In this document: piece after piece, positions 44,297-52,812 of the stretch
Position numbering within the stretch: the first letter of the stretch is position 1
Layout: each line of letters opens with the position of its first letter
Assembly (NCBI GenBank): GCA_913056235.1
Contig: CAJXMW010000005.1
Coordinates: 248,001-312,000 of the forward strand
Direction: 5' to 3'
Length of the DNA stretch: 64,000 nt
DNA from: an uncultured Fodinibius sp.
Lineage (GTDB): Bacteria; Bacteroidota; Rhodothermia; Balneolales; Balneolaceae
Notes under the pieces: generated by a model
The model's input: the letters and a program-made list of their open reading frames with translations, nothing else
Databases searched by the model: none
What the model was told of the DNA's origin: nothing
Made by a program: the position numbers and the translations under genes

Positions 44297-45370
44297 ATGA
44301 GTATTACAATTCGCAAAAAGGAACTGAAAAGCGGTAAGAAATCTCTTTATCTCGATATTTATAAGGACGGTCAACGCCGGTACGAATTTCTGCAGCTATA
44401 CCTTACCGGTAACAAACAAGAGGACAAAGAGACGCGCCAACTGGCAGAATCTATTAAGGCCAAACGCCAACTGGAATTAGCTCACAACAATCACGGATTT
44501 ACAGCCCCATTTAAGAAAAAAGCTGACTTCATATCCTATTTTGAAAAGGACGCGGAATCCTTCGGTAAGGGTACAAAAAAGCAGTACAACAATGTGCTAA
44601 ATAAATTGAAAGACTATGCCGGAGACAGCCTACAATTTGGAGCCATTGACCGGCGGTTTTGTGAAGGCTTTAAAGCACACTTGTTAAGCGAACTCAATCC
44701 CAATACGGCGCGCGTATATTTTGCCATGTTCAAAGCCGTATTAAACCGCGCGGTAAAAGAAGAAATTATTCCCGAAAATCCGGCTGACAAAGTTGATGGG
44801 ATAACTGCTAAGAACGGCCGAAAGATTAAATATTTAACCATTGAGGAATTGCGCACCTTAGCAAAGGCAGATTGTCCACATTCCGAAGTCAAAGCTGCTT
44901 TTCTGTTTTCCTGTAATACCGGATTGCGTTGGAGCGATGTTCAGCCGCTTACCAGTGATGATATTATTGACGGACAAATTCAGATCCGACAAACAAAAAC
45001 AGGCGGCGCGGAATATTTTCCTTTATCAGATCAAGCGTTAAAGATTTTAGACGGTCGCGACTCTGATCCGTTATTTGATTTACCTACCAATGCACAAGCT
45101 AACCGTATTTTAAAAGATTGGGCAAGTAATGCCGAACTGGAACGCTGGATAAGGCTTAAAGATCACAAGGGAAATGTAGTGCAGCAAGGCCTAACCTACC
45201 ATGTAAGCCGCCACACGTTCGCGGTGCAGGTGTTGGCTTCAGGCGGTGATATTTACACCCTTAAAGAGTTGTTAGGCCACGAATCAATCCAAAGCACCGA
45301 AGTTTATGCCAAAGTTGTAAACCAGACGAAAAGAGACACGGTAAATAACTTGCCGGAGGTGGAGTTATGA
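44297..45370 (+). CDS. Tyrosine recombinase integrase of the satellite-like element
   Basis: The protein has 357 residues from ATG 44297, with GGAG 6 bases upstream; a start 17 codons earlier lacks this. It has an N-terminal arm-type DNA-binding domain (1-60), core-binding SAM-like domain (about 75-165) and a catalytic domain with Arg211 (NTGLRWSD), Lys234 (TKTGG), His302 and Arg305 (HVSRHTF), His328 (LLGHES) and nucleophile Tyr337. This is the integrase layout common in Bacteroidota elements. It lies 216 bases from attL and shares ATGA with the next gene. Confidence 0.95.
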   Translation: MSITIRKKELKSGKKSLYLDIYKDGQRRYEFLQLYLTGNKQEDKETRQLAESIKAKRQLELAHNNHGFTAPFKKKADFISYFEKDAESFGKGTKKQYNNVLNKLKDYAGDSLQFGAIDRRFCEGFKAHLLSELNPNTARVYFAMFKAVLNRAVKEEIIPENPADKVDGITAKNGRKIKYLTIEELRTLAKADCPHSEVKAAFLFSCNTGLRWSDVQPLTSDDIIDGQIQIRQTKTGGAEYFPLSDQALKILDGRDSDPLFDLPTNAQANRILKDWASNAELERWIRLKDHKGNVVQQGLTYHVSRHTFAVQVLASGGDIYTLKELLGHESIQSTEVYAKVVNQTKRDTVNNLPEVEL

Positions 45371-46344
45371 GATTAGAAGAGGCGGCTAAATCAACAAAAG
45401 ATCAATTGTTAGAAACCATAAACGATTCATTTAAAAGTGATGAGGATACCTTTATAACTAAGGAAATCAGAGCAACTTCGATCAGTTGGCCGACATTTCT
45501 TTTGGAACATCAAGAGTTTTTCAGTCATAAAGATGAATTGTTAATTCAAGAGAGAGCAAATAAATATAAGAATGTATCAAAAATCGAGTTGCGTGTAGAA
45601 AGGAATGAACTGAAAGATGATTTAAGAGATATTCATTCAGAGTGTCAAAATATTTATAATCTGATTGGAAAAATAATAGAAAGCTACTTTGAAGGTGAAG
45701 TCAGGAAAATATCGAATAGCAAAAATGATAAACATCAAAAGGTTGAACAACTAGAACACCTAAGGAGTAAGATCCAAACCCTAGTCGCTGCATATGGGAT
45801 AAAGAATCCAGCTAATCAATTTTTAAATGAAGGCTTAATTTTTGGAAATATAGATGAGTTTAAATTTGAGATAACAGCTATTAATGAGTTAACAAGTATT
45901 TTAAACCGAGAACAATTAACAAATAAATTTGTCCCAGGAGAATCTAAATATAATTTTCTGTATCTCATTCAGCTTTTGGATAAGGCAATTCCGAAAGCAA
46001 AAGACTTTGTAGCTGTTCAATATGCAATTTCTAACTTTAATGAATTAAACCCATATCAAAACAATTCTGACAAAAAAAGATGGGCGTTTTTAGATCCAAT
46101 TTTTCAGGAACTGTTTCGAAAAGAACCTTTATCCGATCAAGAAGTGCTGGATATTTTACAAGGATATGACAAAGAATTGACCTATCGACCGCCCAATGGA
46201 TTCTTTACTAATGAAATCGGGAAAGCAAAAAAAAGGACTTTTTCTACAGCATTTAAAGAAATCTATGAGAACAACTTTCCCGGAGAATCAGTAACTCCAA
46301 AAGCAATAGAAGATCATTACGATTTTAGTCAACTTTCAATTTAA
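45367..46344 (+). CDS. Unknown protein translationally coupled to the integrase
   Basis: The protein has 325 residues and is hydrophilic, with Lys/Glu-rich helical segments (about 60-150 likely coiled coil) and no membrane segment. Its ATG overlaps the integrase stop (ATGA), so the two are co-translated. The codon use is more AT-rich than in the integrase and capsid genes, which suggests a different origin. No family recognised. Candidates are a regulator of integration, a helper-phage sensor, or cargo. I assign no function. Confidence 0.65.
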   Translation: MRLEEAAKSTKDQLLETINDSFKSDEDTFITKEIRATSISWPTFLLEHQEFFSHKDELLIQERANKYKNVSKIELRVERNELKDDLRDIHSECQNIYNLIGKIIESYFEGEVRKISNSKNDKHQKVEQLEHLRSKIQTLVAAYGIKNPANQFLNEGLIFGNIDEFKFEITAINELTSILNREQLTNKFVPGESKYNFLYLIQLLDKAIPKAKDFVAVQYAISNFNELNPYQNNSDKKRWAFLDPIFQELFRKEPLSDQEVLDILQGYDKELTYRPPNGFFTNEIGKAKKRTFSTAFKEIYENNFPGESVTPKAIEDHYDFSQLSI

Positions 46345-46442
46345 AAATTGAAGTTGCTTACTTCCATTTTCCATTTCTAAAGACAGATTTGTAGGGCTTA
46401 TCTATGTTTGGAATAGTTAATTGAAACTAATCAACTATTCCA

Positions 46443-46670
46443 ATGAAAAATTCCGACCTTCTCACTTCAAAAGAAGCTGCTGAATATCTCAAAATTGAGC
46501 TACCCACTTTATACGCCCTGACCAGTAACCGGAAAATCAAATTTACAAAGCCCGGCGGCAACCGAATTTATTTCCGCAAAGAATGGCTTGACGAATATAT
46601 TGATTCCGGCGCGGTTAAAACGCAGGACGAAATCGACCAGGCGGCGGCCGATCATATTGTTAACCAATAA
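46443..46670 (+). CDS. Excisionase/MerR-like HTH protein
   Basis: The protein has 75 residues: the DNA-binding winged-helix of the helix_turn_helix_17 (excisionase) type, with LLTSKEAAEYLKIELPTLYAL (start to about residue 25) and KPGGNRIYFRKEWLDEYI (about 37-54). It probably directs excision or controls element transcription. It lies 98 bases after the unknown gene and 28 bases before the ATPase gene. Confidence 0.9.
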   Translation: MKNSDLLTSKEAAEYLKIELPTLYALTSNRKIKFTKPGGNRIYFRKEWLDEYIDSGAVKTQDEIDQAAADHIVNQ

Positions 46671-46698
46671 GAATAGATTTTAAACGAGGTTAGCAGAT

Positions 46699-48258
46699 AT
46701 GAGTAAGGAAAACACAACAACCGCCGAAAAGTTGATGGACATCATTGAAGATGTTCTATTTTTCCACGACCCAAGCGGCGTTGGATGGGCACGGATTGAT
46801 GGCCATGCCGTTCCCGTTCGGAGTACAAAATTTAAGCGATGGCTTCAACGGCGGTATTATCAACTGTATAATAAAACGCCCCATTCACAGGCTATTCAGG
46901 ACGTAATAGATCAAGCGGCTGGAAAGGCTCTGTTCGATTCAAGTTTGGAAACTGTATCCGTTCGTGTTGCCAAACAACCAGACAGCATTGTGGTTGATTT
47001 ATGCAGCGATTATGGCGTTTCTAAGGTTGAAATTACGCCGGACGGCTGGCAGGAAGGAACTTCAAAAATAGTCAACTTTTGGAGACCGCAAGGAATGAAC
47101 CCCTTACCAAAGCCAATACATGGTAGCATTAATATGCTGCGACCATTCGTAAACGTGGAAAGTGATTCTGACTTTCGATTATTGGTAGCATGGCTACTGG
47201 CAGCACATAATCCCGAAATAGCTTGCCCAATCTTAGTTCTACAAGGTGAACAGGGTACAGCGAAAAGTACCACCGCTAAGGTGCTTAGATCCCTTATTGA
47301 CCCGAACGGTGCGTTAATCAGAAGTAAGCCCCGAGACGAAAAGGAAATCATTATTCAAGCGCAAAACAGCCGCGTTCTTTGCTTAGATAATCTTTCAGGT
47401 TTGAATAAATGGTTATCTGATATGCTATGCCGAATTTGTACCGGTACGGGATTCAGTACCCGAAGATTGTACACAAACGATGAGGAAAAAATATTCAAAG
47501 TGAAACGCCCGATCATACTTAATGGCATTGATGATATTGCAACCCGTGGCGACTTACTTGATCGTTCCATAGTGTTGAGCTTACCAACTATCCCAGACAG
47601 CAAACGGAAAGACGAGCGTGAATTTTGGAAGGATTTTGAAAAAGCGCAACCGGAAATAATGGGATCGTTATTTAATGCTATTTCAACAGGATTAGCATCC
47701 GAAAATCCAAACTTAGAAGAGTTGCCCCGAATGGCAGATTTTGCGGAATGGATAACGCGATGTGAAACAGCCTTCGGATGGAATTCAGGCACACTTCTAT
47801 TTGATTACAACGCCAACCGTGATGAAGCGGTCGAGACTGGATTAGATAGCGATTATTTGGCCGGTGCTATCAGAAAAATTTTATCAACTGATAACCAGTA
47901 CAAAGGTACTGCAACCGAGTTAGTAGAAAGAATCAGAACTGTTTCACCAGATGTAAACGAAAAATACTTACCAACTACCCGAACGCTTAAAAGCAGGTTA
48001 CGAAGATTAGCACCAGCGTTAAGGAAAATTGGAATTACATGGGAATACAAAAGAACCGGTTCCGATGGTAGCCGAACCTATTTTTTAGAAAGTAAAGAAC
48101 TTGACCCGTCAGAAGTGTCAGCACCGTCAGAGAATGAGACTAAAACCGACACAACTGACAGTACCGACAGTTTAGAACAAGAGCTATCTAAAAATGGAGC
48201 TAACCCAAACGCGGACATATTTGGAGAACCTTCACTAACAGACAAAGCACCCTTTTAA
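46699..48258 (+). CDS. SF3/D5-like replication ATPase
   Basis: The protein has 519 residues. The central AAA+ type domain has Walker A GEQGTAKST (183-191), Walker B LCLDN (227-231), ILNGID sensor (273-278) and LLDR with a likely arginine finger (286-289). A winged-helix-like C-terminal part runs about 380-470. The N-terminus (1-150) may hold a primase-associated or substrate domain but no clear primase motif. It is probably the replication helicase of the element, comparable in role to satellite replication proteins. The acidic tail (about 475-519) is of unknown use. Confidence 0.83.
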   Translation: MSKENTTTAEKLMDIIEDVLFFHDPSGVGWARIDGHAVPVRSTKFKRWLQRRYYQLYNKTPHSQAIQDVIDQAAGKALFDSSLETVSVRVAKQPDSIVVDLCSDYGVSKVEITPDGWQEGTSKIVNFWRPQGMNPLPKPIHGSINMLRPFVNVESDSDFRLLVAWLLAAHNPEIACPILVLQGEQGTAKSTTAKVLRSLIDPNGALIRSKPRDEKEIIIQAQNSRVLCLDNLSGLNKWLSDMLCRICTGTGFSTRRLYTNDEEKIFKVKRPIILNGIDDIATRGDLLDRSIVLSLPTIPDSKRKDEREFWKDFEKAQPEIMGSLFNAISTGLASENPNLEELPRMADFAEWITRCETAFGWNSGTLLFDYNANRDEAVETGLDSDYLAGAIRKILSTDNQYKGTATELVERIRTVSPDVNEKYLPTTRTLKSRLRRLAPALRKIGITWEYKRTGSDGSRTYFLESKELDPSEVSAPSENETKTDTTDSTDSLEQELSKNGANPNADIFGEPSLTDKAPF

Positions 48259-48260
48259 TT

Positions 48261-48491
48261 ATGAATAAACAACAAATGAACGGTAACGACATTTCAAACA
48301 GCCTTTACGCTGCACCGGATAATAAAGAAGATTATTCCGATTGTTGCCCTAAATGCAGTCACATTGAAACACCCATAACGATGCAGAAGGTAAAGCATGG
48401 CTATAAAGGGATATTCTGCTGCAGTACATGCCGGAGGACGTGGACTTGTTTCTTTGCTAAAGCGTATCCCGAATTTATTAACCGACTGTAG
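48261..48491 (+). CDS. Small zinc-ribbon protein, first of two
   Basis: The protein has 76 residues with a Cys-x2-Cys pair (CPKCSH, about 30-35) and a second pair in CCSTCRRTW (about 53-61), a four-Cys zinc ribbon. It starts 2 bases after the ATPase stop. Such small proteins can act as DNA-binding activators (Ogr/Delta type in P2 and P4). The spacing differs, so this is only a comparison. It forms a pair with the protein at 48562. Confidence 0.65.
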   Translation: MNKQQMNGNDISNSLYAAPDNKEDYSDCCPKCSHIETPITMQKVKHGYKGIFCCSTCRRTWTCFFAKAYPEFINRL

Positions 48492-48493
48492 TT

Positions 48494-48565
48494 ATGGACA
48501 AAGCAGACTTTGAATTTTACAGCATAGCAATAGTAATAATCATTCTAATATTCTTAATAGCATGA
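48494..48565 (+). CDS. 23-residue single-pass membrane peptide
   Basis: ATG 48494 starts 2 bases after the zinc-ribbon stop, and TGA 48563-48565 overlaps the next ATG (ATGA). The product is MDKADFEFYS followed by a hydrophobic run (IAIVIIILIFLIA), that is, one membrane segment with a short acidic N-terminus. The exact coupling to both neighbours is the evidence. The function is unknown; a toxin, holin or lysis-interference peptide is possible. Confidence 0.55.
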   Translation: MDKADFEFYSIAIVIIILIFLIA

Positions 48566-48759
48566 AAACAATAAACCGACAGTGCCCAAAGTGCGAAACG
48601 TTGAACCAGCCGATAGAAAAAAATAAAGTGGCAGACTTATTGATTCTACATTATAAATGTAAATGTGGTGAATATTTTCATGGACGCTGCAATGATTCTG
48701 TTTATAAGCTAACAAGCGATGCCGTCGACCGGATATGTAAGCCCGAAATTGCTAACTGA
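48562..48759 (+). CDS. Small zinc-ribbon protein, second of two (Ogr/Delta-like in outline)
   Basis: The protein has 65 residues with CPKCETL (about 8-14) and YKCKCGEYF (about 31-39), giving a CxxC...CxC type zinc site close to the Ogr/Delta pattern. In P4 satellites Delta activates the helper's and its own late genes; a similar control role here is inference only. It is translationally coupled to the 23-residue peptide. Confidence 0.6.
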   Translation: MKTINRQCPKCETLNQPIEKNKVADLLILHYKCKCGEYFHGRCNDSVYKLTSDAVDRICKPEIAN

Positions 48760-48894
48760 TATGCTACGGGGTATAAGGGGGGTAAATCATAAACAGATTG
48801 CCATATCAAAAACCGCTCATTAAGCGATCTTTTTCTTTCTGCGACGACGACCGGGGGGAGGGGTTCAAACATTAACCACAAAACAAACTGACTT
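48760..48894. other. Short non-coding gap between regulatory and structural blocks
   Basis: These 135 bases hold no ORF longer than 20 codons. A G/C-rich patch (GACGACCGGGGGGAGGGG, about 48845-48862) stands out from the AT-rich surround. It lies between the zinc-ribbon block and the small genes that lead to the capsid gene. It could hold a promoter, pac or cos site, but nothing in it is diagnostic. Confidence 0.3.
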
Positions 48895-49131
48895 ATGAAA
48901 AACGAAAAAATGACACTTGACGACGCTCAAATTTTAATGACAAAAGCCATTAAGCGCATTGAAACGGCTATTGAGGATGAAAGCGATGCCAAAGCAATCA
49001 ACGCTGGAAATTGTCTTTCAGGCCTTATTAGCCGGTATGCAAAACTAATTGAGACCGTGCAACTCGAAAAGCGTTTGGACGCTCTCGAAAAAAGGATGGA
49101 TCAAAATTCTAAACTTAAAAAAGTTCAATAG
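48895..49131 (+). CDS. Small helical protein of unknown function
   Basis: The protein has 78 residues, mostly helical and charged, with a coiled-coil-like C-terminus (VQLEKRLDALEKRMDQ). It lies 2 bases before the next gene. Size, charge and position before a capsid gene would suit a small-terminase or scaffold-like protein, but no motif supports either. No family recognised. Confidence 0.55.
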   Translation: MKNEKMTLDDAQILMTKAIKRIETAIEDESDAKAINAGNCLSGLISRYAKLIETVQLEKRLDALEKRMDQNSKLKKVQ

Positions 49132-49133
49132 TA

Positions 49134-49439
49134 ATGAAACGTCGAATTGAAAAATTGGAAGATCAGCAACCCGAGTTGGATCAAAAAAAAGTGTTGATTC
49201 AGTTGGGGGAACAATGGCAGAAATCAGCCTGGAAGGGAGACACAGCGACCGCCTTACAAGCGCGAAAAGATGCCGGGCCATTACTTGATGCCGTTGATAA
49301 GCCATACTGTAAGAAGATGTTATACATCCATTGGCGTTGGTTTGTCAACTATCTAAATGAAGATGTAAGGGATTGCTTAAACGAATTGGTATACGAAGGT
49401 AAAATGCCAAACGCGTTTGCAGATCCTGACGAATTATAA
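49134..49439 (+). CDS. Small protein of unknown function
   Basis: The protein has 101 residues. The charged N-terminal helix (RRIEKLEDQQPELDQKK) is followed by a region rich in Trp/Tyr (MLYIHWRWFVNYLNEDV). No membrane segment or enzyme motif is visible. It starts 2 bases after the previous gene and ends 22 bases before the next, so it belongs to the capsid operon. No family recognised. Confidence 0.55.
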   Translation: MKRRIEKLEDQQPELDQKKVLIQLGEQWQKSAWKGDTATALQARKDAGPLLDAVDKPYCKKMLYIHWRWFVNYLNEDVRDCLNELVYEGKMPNAFADPDEL

Positions 49440-49461
49440 CCAACCCAAAAAATGAAATATT

Positions 49462-49671
49462 ATGCCGGAAGTGACCAAGTTACAATTAAGGTTAGTTGAC
49501 CCTGAAACCTTTTTAGAGGAATTTTACAGGGCAAAACATGAAACCGGCTTACCGGATAGAGTGGTATTTGATGCGCTTAATCAGATTTTCCGAAAAACGT
49601 ATGGGATCGACCGGTATTCAAGCTGGGACTCATTCCGAGTGGCACGGAATAGACGTATCAATAAAAGCTGA
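49462..49671 (+). CDS. Small basic protein of unknown function
   Basis: The protein has 69 residues, basic at the C-terminus (FRVARNRRINKS), with a helical middle (about 15-48). It ends 91 bases before the capsid gene. A DNA-binding or packaging role is conceivable from charge. No family recognised. Confidence 0.5.
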   Translation: MPEVTKLQLRLVDPETFLEEFYRAKHETGLPDRVVFDALNQIFRKTYGIDRYSSWDSFRVARNRRINKS

Positions 49672-49762
49672 AACATTGTTTCATTTATGGCCTATGTGCT
49701 TCATAAAGGGCATTTTATGGGGTATCTTTAGGTAGTACAAATTTAAACGAAACGCCACAATT

Positions 49763-51016
49763 ATGGACAAAGAAAACATAAATAGACTTTTAAACATAGA
49801 TCCCAGTTCGTTTGATTTTTCGAAAATGAAGCTGGCAATTGAAACCCGCGACGAATTTTTCAAAGCAATTGACAAATTATCGAATAACGGTGGGAATGCT
49901 GACCAAATCAATTCATTGGTTGCTAAAGCTAATCTCTTTGAATCTGAAATTGATACCCGCAAAAAGGAAGAACTTGAGCGCGCGCGTGCTGCAGACAACG
50001 GTTCCAGCGCTTCTTATAGTTTGCGTGGTGGCAAGCCGCTGAATGAATCTGGCAGTATTCGGCTTTACAGCCCGAATCAGCGAATTTCGAATGACTTCGA
50101 TAAGCCGCAAGGAACTGGCCGGGACGTTGACTTAGGTTCTTATTTAAGAGCCGTCGTTGACAAGCCCCGAAACAGTGCCGAACGGGAAATTGTTCAAAAT
50201 TCAGTGACTTCCGGGGACTATGAACTTCCGACTCACATTGCCGGAGAGCTTATCGACCGCCTTCGAGCAGTCAACCCCTTGCTACGAAATAAGGGAGCAG
50301 GAGCCCGAACAGTTACCCTTGACGGTGGAGATACAAAATTTATTAAGATAAATTCAGATCCCAATGCTATTTGGCACTCTGAGCTCACATCTGAGACTCC
50401 AAGTGATCCATCTTTCGGATCGGTTACGATGTCTCCTAAGACTGTTTTAAGTATGACAGAGGTAGGCAGAGAGCTTTTACAAGATTCTGCGAATGTTGAG
50501 GAAGCCTTGGCGTCTGCTTTTGTAGGCTCTTTGAACGATGCTATTCTGACGGCCACCTTTACCGGAAGTGGGGCCAATACACCAACGGGATTGGCTACAA
50601 CGGTTACACAGACCGATACTTATACCAACGGAGGCAGCCCTGACTGGACAAACTTTGTCGGAGCTTCCAAAACATTGCATGATCAGAATGTACCGAATGA
50701 CAACCGCAGCTTTATTCATGCGCCTGACGTGTGGGAAACCCTGGCACTAACTAAAGATAATAATGGGCGGTATCAGGACGCTCCAAGTTTCATTCGAGAC
50801 GTTCCAAACTTTACCAGTTCCGGGTTGACCGCTGGACAAGCCTATGCAGGCGACTTTAGCAATGTGGTGTATGGCTTCCGGTTGAATATTACGCTGGAAC
50901 AATTTCCGGCCGCCCTTGCAAAGAGTTATGGAACGCTTTGGGTAGCTGCTGCACGTTTGGATATTGCGACTTTCCGACCGAACGCACTCGTACGTGTTGA
51001 GGAAGCTGCTGCATAA
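49763..51016 (+). CDS. HK97-type major capsid protein
   Basis: The protein has 417 residues, normal for HK97-fold major capsid proteins with an N-terminal delta domain. Residues about 1-95 are helical and charged (delta-like). The core from about 120 carries the family pattern: SVTSGDYELPTHIAGELID, MSPKTVLSMTEVGRELLQDS, EEALASAFVGSLNDAI, GLATTVTQT, PDVWETLAL, and the C-terminal FPAALAKSYGTLW. No neighbouring prohead protease, portal or tail genes are found. The element therefore makes its own shell protein but must rely on others for packaging and tails. Confidence 0.93.
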   Translation: MDKENINRLLNIDPSSFDFSKMKLAIETRDEFFKAIDKLSNNGGNADQINSLVAKANLFESEIDTRKKEELERARAADNGSSASYSLRGGKPLNESGSIRLYSPNQRISNDFDKPQGTGRDVDLGSYLRAVVDKPRNSAEREIVQNSVTSGDYELPTHIAGELIDRLRAVNPLLRNKGAGARTVTLDGGDTKFIKINSDPNAIWHSELTSETPSDPSFGSVTMSPKTVLSMTEVGRELLQDSANVEEALASAFVGSLNDAILTATFTGSGANTPTGLATTVTQTDTYTNGGSPDWTNFVGASKTLHDQNVPNDNRSFIHAPDVWETLALTKDNNGRYQDAPSFIRDVPNFTSSGLTAGQAYAGDFSNVVYGFRLNITLEQFPAALAKSYGTLWVAAARLDIATFRPNALVRVEEAAA

Positions 51017-51103
51017 TATTCCCCCGTTGCAATGCACCTTATCAACGTGGCGTTTGCGCTTGATTCATCATCTGCGCTTAGTTATCCATGGTGCATTTGC
51101 ATG

Positions 51104-51145
51104 CCCCGTTCGGTTTTCAAGTGCCGGACGGGGATTTTTATTTTT
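51104..51145 (+). terminator. Rho-independent terminator after the capsid gene
   Basis: Stem CCCCGTTCGG (51104-51113) and CCGGACGGGG (51124-51133) with one G-T pair, 10-base loop, then ATTTTTATTTTT. It lies 87 bases after the capsid stop and would insulate the cargo genes. Confidence 0.88.
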
Positions 51146-51162
51146 AGCCAAGGCTAACTTTT

Positions 51163-51309
51163 ATGAAAACGAAAAGAGTTGAACGCAGGATCTTATTTCT
51201 TGAAGAACGTATCCAACGAGCGCGGAAAGCTGGCGAAGATACCAGCGAACTGGAGAAACAGCGGAAACAGGCTATTCAGTATTTGAACCGTCTAAGTAAG
51301 CAATACTAA
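51163..51309 (+). CDS. 48-residue coiled-coil protein after the capsid gene
   Basis: ATG 51163 to TAA 51309. The product is basic and amphipathic throughout (RRILFLEERIQRARKAGE, ELEKQRKQAIQYLNRL), typical of a short coiled coil. It follows the capsid terminator by 18 bases. Its length and charge suggest a dimeric regulator or assembly factor. No family recognised. Confidence 0.5.
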   Translation: MKTKRVERRILFLEERIQRARKAGEDTSELEKQRKQAIQYLNRLSKQY

Positions 51310-51390
51310 CCCCTTGCACCCTTCGAGATAACCGCTTAGAATCCAATTATGAAGGCCGTTTACAGACCGTGAAGGGCAATTTTTAGAAAT

Positions 51391-52036
51391 ATGGCAAATA
51401 TGGAAAAAATAGGTAAATGGAACCGAGTTCATAGAAATGATGTAGGGCCAACGAGGTATTTTTGGCAACATGAAGATGATCCCGAACTATTGGGATACAT
51501 TCAGTTACAGGGTAAGAGAAACGGAGAGCCTGACCCTAAATTCCTGAACCGAATTGAATCACTGAAAGGATTGGACCACCCCAATATATTGAACCTTTTG
51601 GACTACGACCTAGAAGCCGAACGCCCGTACATGGTTACCGAACTTTGTAGGGGGGGGAACCCTTAGAAGCACCAACCTTACAGAATGGACGGTTAACGAA
51701 AAAAGAAGATGTTTCAATCAAATATGTGAAGCGTTCGCCTACCTTTGGGATAATGGACTCGTAAGGGGAGATCATAACTTTAAAAACATCTTTTTGAAAG
51801 AAGATAAGACGCCCGTTATTGGAGATTTTGAGCATACAACTAAAATTCATAAAGATGCCGAGGGCGTAGCAACGGTTCTGCATACAGCTGGCTATACCTT
51901 TTGGGAGATCATGGAAGAAAAGGAATTCAATTCTGTTTGGGCAAAGGAGCGACAAATCAATGAGCAGATCAAATCCCTAACCAGCCAACTGGAAGAGCTA
52001 CAGCAGCAGAAAGCGGAATTGCTAAGTTCAAGTTAA
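51391..52036 (+). pseudogene. Protein-kinase-like gene split by a frameshift at a run of eight G
   Basis: The first part (51391-51666) reads RIESLKGLDHPNILNLLDY and ends at a G8 run (51650-51657) followed by TAG. Dropping one G continues the frame to TAA 52036: catalytic-loop-like GLVRGDHNFKNIFLKED, DFG-like IGDFEHT, and a coiled-coil tail (EQIKSLTSQLEELQQQKAEL). A full product would be about 214 residues; the N-lobe is short and has no clear Gly-rich loop, so it may be a pseudokinase. G8 may be real phase variation, decay or a sequencing error. Confidence 0.72.
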
Positions 52037-52056
52037 GACCATCTTGTATTCCCAGA

Positions 52057-52485
52057 CTATGGAGCTTGGTCTAATCCTTCTAAAAATTCCTGAAATGAAT
52101 CTGATGTTTCAGCTTTCAGTATTTCCTTTTTTAAGTCATTAAATATTTTAGTGTTTTGAAGTTCTTGCAAAACCTTCTCCCCTTTAGATTTAACTTTTAG
52201 GTTTATCTTTTCACTACTTTCAACATTGCTCAAGATGTTACGTAGGGATTTAGAAAAACATTTATTGACAAACATTTCGATATTATCTGATCTATTTTTA
52301 ATTCCAATTTCTCCTCCCTTTAGTAGCATTAGATTATAATTGAAATCGTCTTCATCAATAAAAAGTTCATGTATTCCAATCGGATGCAATTTTCCCTTTT
52401 GAATATGGAAGTCAGCAATTAAATAGGGATCTCCTAATCCTTTAATATCGTTGTATTTTCTAATCCAAAAGTTTTTATCTGACAT
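52057..52485 (-). CDS. AT-rich cargo protein of unknown function
   Basis: The protein has 142 residues and is transcribed against the rest of the element. It is charged (KSKGEKVLQELQNTKIFNDL) and lacks membrane segments. The codon use is more AT-rich than in the capsid gene, which suggests a separate acquisition. The place next to the right attachment site is where satellites carry defence or anti-helper cargo. No family recognised. Confidence 0.55.
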   Translation of the reverse strand: MSDKNFWIRKYNDIKGLGDPYLIADFHIQKGKLHPIGIHELFIDEDDFNYNLMLLKGGEIGIKNRSDNIEMFVNKCFSKSLRNILSNVESSEKINLKVKSKGEKVLQELQNTKIFNDLKKEILKAETSDSFQEFLEGLDQAP

Positions 52486-52812
52486 AACTACTCCTGTTTT
52501 TTGTTAAAAGTCATTTATAGTAAGACCGCTAAGAGAGGCAATCTTTACAATTTGATAGGTCAATGTTAAAAGGCTCTTGTCTTAATTGGTAAAGGTTTTA
52601 TGTGCTGACACTACTGACAGAACTGACACTTCGTTTATTCAGCTATCTAAAAAATGCAATAATGGCATCAAATAGCAATAGGTATTGTTTTTGCATATTT
52701 GTTACTTGGAAAGATTTGTTAGAATATGACTTTTTATTGTTACCTATTTGTTACTTTAGCGGCGTATCAACCATGCTAAGTAATTGATAATAAAGGACTT
52801 GCGCGAAACAAA
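52486..52812. other. Right end of the element, non-coding, with integrase-type repeats
   Basis: These 327 bases hold no gene that I support. Two perfect TTTGTTACTT repeats (52698-52707 and 52747-52756) and a near copy (ATTGTTACCT, 52736-52745) match those at the left end. AAAGGA at 52791 is 16 bases before the J-domain ATG, too far for a normal ribosome site. Any promoter for the downstream gene must now lie here. Confidence 0.6.

Noticed and set aside
52602-52787. 61-residue ORF at the right end of the second element
   Set aside because: It covers the putative integrase-binding repeats and ends before attR; no ribosome site and no conserved feature.
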